Source: Limnobacter sp. SAORIC-580 (GTDB lineage: Bacteria; Pseudomonadota; Gammaproteobacteria; Burkholderiales; Burkholderiaceae_B). From it: 64,000 bases of DNA. The notes beneath the pieces were generated by a model. The model was not told the DNA's origin. It saw nothing but the letters and a program-made list of their open reading frames with translations, and did no database searches. The position numbers and the translations under genes are program-made. Numbering within the stretch: position 1 is the stretch's first letter; the number at the start of each line of letters is the position of its first letter. Of the stretch, positions 63,710-64,000 are shown one piece after another. The DNA is taken from assembly GCF_013004065.1 (NCBI RefSeq), contig NZ_CP053084.1, forward strand, positions 1,488,001 through 1,552,000, read 5' to 3'.

Positions 63710-64000
63710 ATGACCAACTCGGATGTGTTTGTGTGTGGTTGCCAGGGAAGCGGCGAGACGATCGACAAAGCGTTGCAAAACGTGAATGTGGAAGGTATTC
63801 GTTTTGTGTCCGCCCAACGTGCTTGCCGAGATGGTATTGCCACCGTGCTTGATGCAAAAAACAAAACCAGCGGTGCACGTTGTTTCGTCGGTTGCACCCA
63901 AGAGCAAGCCGTATTCGAATCTTTGGTCGATAGTACAACTTCTCAAGCTGTTGAGTTTTTCAACCTGCGTGGTTTGCTCCGGGGTCAGCCTTCGGCTCAA
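63710..64000 (+). CDS. Fe-S (4Fe-4S) binding protein of the formate dehydrogenase locus, N-terminal part
   Basis: An ATG at 63710 opens a frame that runs 97 codons to the window edge without a stop. It begins MTNSDVFVCGCQGSGETIDK and contains GARCFVGCTQEQAVFESL, a CxC and a C-x3-C pair consistent with the N-domain of the ferredoxin-type proteins that follow DUF3306 in formate dehydrogenase loci. The rest lies outside. The minus-strand frame over the same bases is a shadow. The family call is by position and partial motifs only. Confidence 0.6.
   Translation, partial: MTNSDVFVCGCQGSGETIDKALQNVNVEGIRFVSAQRACRDGIATVLDAKNKTSGARCFVGCTQEQAVFESLVDSTTSQAVEFFNLRGLLRGQPSAQ

Noticed and set aside
63614..64000. 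Open minus-strand frame of 128 codons at the right edge
   Set aside because: It is opposite an open + strand frame starting at 63710 with cysteine motifs fitting the neighbouring formate dehydrogenase genes, so the minus frame is a shadow.

Overview
The window is a gene-dense stretch of bacterial chromosome. It looks like a betaproteobacterium of the order Burkholderiales. The reasons are the conserved run leuD-leuB-asd-fimV-truA-trpF-trpB-trpA-accD-folC-SPOR-cvpA-purF, an FlhDC flagellar master regulator, paired cyanophycin synthetases and moderate GC. A Limnobacter-like organism would fit, but that is inference from gene order and not a database result. No insertion sequences, prophage, CRISPR or rRNA were seen. 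There is one tRNA (Ser-GCU), and no gap without a gene exceeds 300 bases.

Layout. 1-13354: leucine, aspartate-family and tryptophan biosynthesis, fatty-acid and folate genes, the polar hub protein FimV, cvpA and purF, all on the + strand. 13452-15927: a terminator, lysC, tRNA-Ser with its own promoter and terminator, and a lipid-kinase-like gene. 16014-19290: a small stress and signalling island (DUF1328 membrane peptide, histidine kinase, NarL-type regulator, BON protein, lone receiver). 19304-22240: flavohaemoglobin hmp divergent from norR, with three NorR-type sites and a sigma-54-like promoter between them. 22237-29829: a cyanophycin cluster with two synthetase genes divergent from an ABC exporter and a DUF1854 gene. 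29946-30886: flhDC. 31081-41376: mostly housekeeping and catabolic genes, including an Hsp20 gene whose leader can fold into a ROSE-type RNA thermometer, the 5-oxoprolinase genes pxpBCA, and mnmH. 41399-45588: a minus-strand fatty-acid or alcohol oxidation operon. 45819-51381: a lone FtsX-type permease, truncated haemoglobin, rmuC and asparaginase. 51390-58301: a type I secretion operon (ABC, adaptor, TolC-like protein) that also encodes a cysteine-rich Ig-like protein, probably its substrate. 58402-64000: molybdenum cofactor genes and fdhD, divergent from DUF3305, DUF3306 and the start of an Fe-S protein, which is the edge of a formate dehydrogenase locus.

How the genes work together. Four parts form self-contained systems. 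Nitric oxide sensing by NorR probably drives hmp. The cyanophycin genes probably make a nitrogen store, with a dedicated exporter-like ABC protein of unknown job. The type I secretion operon carries its own candidate cargo and an outer-membrane protein with an unusual extra domain. The Mo-cofactor genes and fdhD equip a formate dehydrogenase that lies beyond the right edge.

The most promising leads are the secretion operon, the four-gene cyanophycin locus, the Hsp20 thermometer and the hmp-norR control region. All functional calls rest on reading motifs and gene order by eye, and no search was run.
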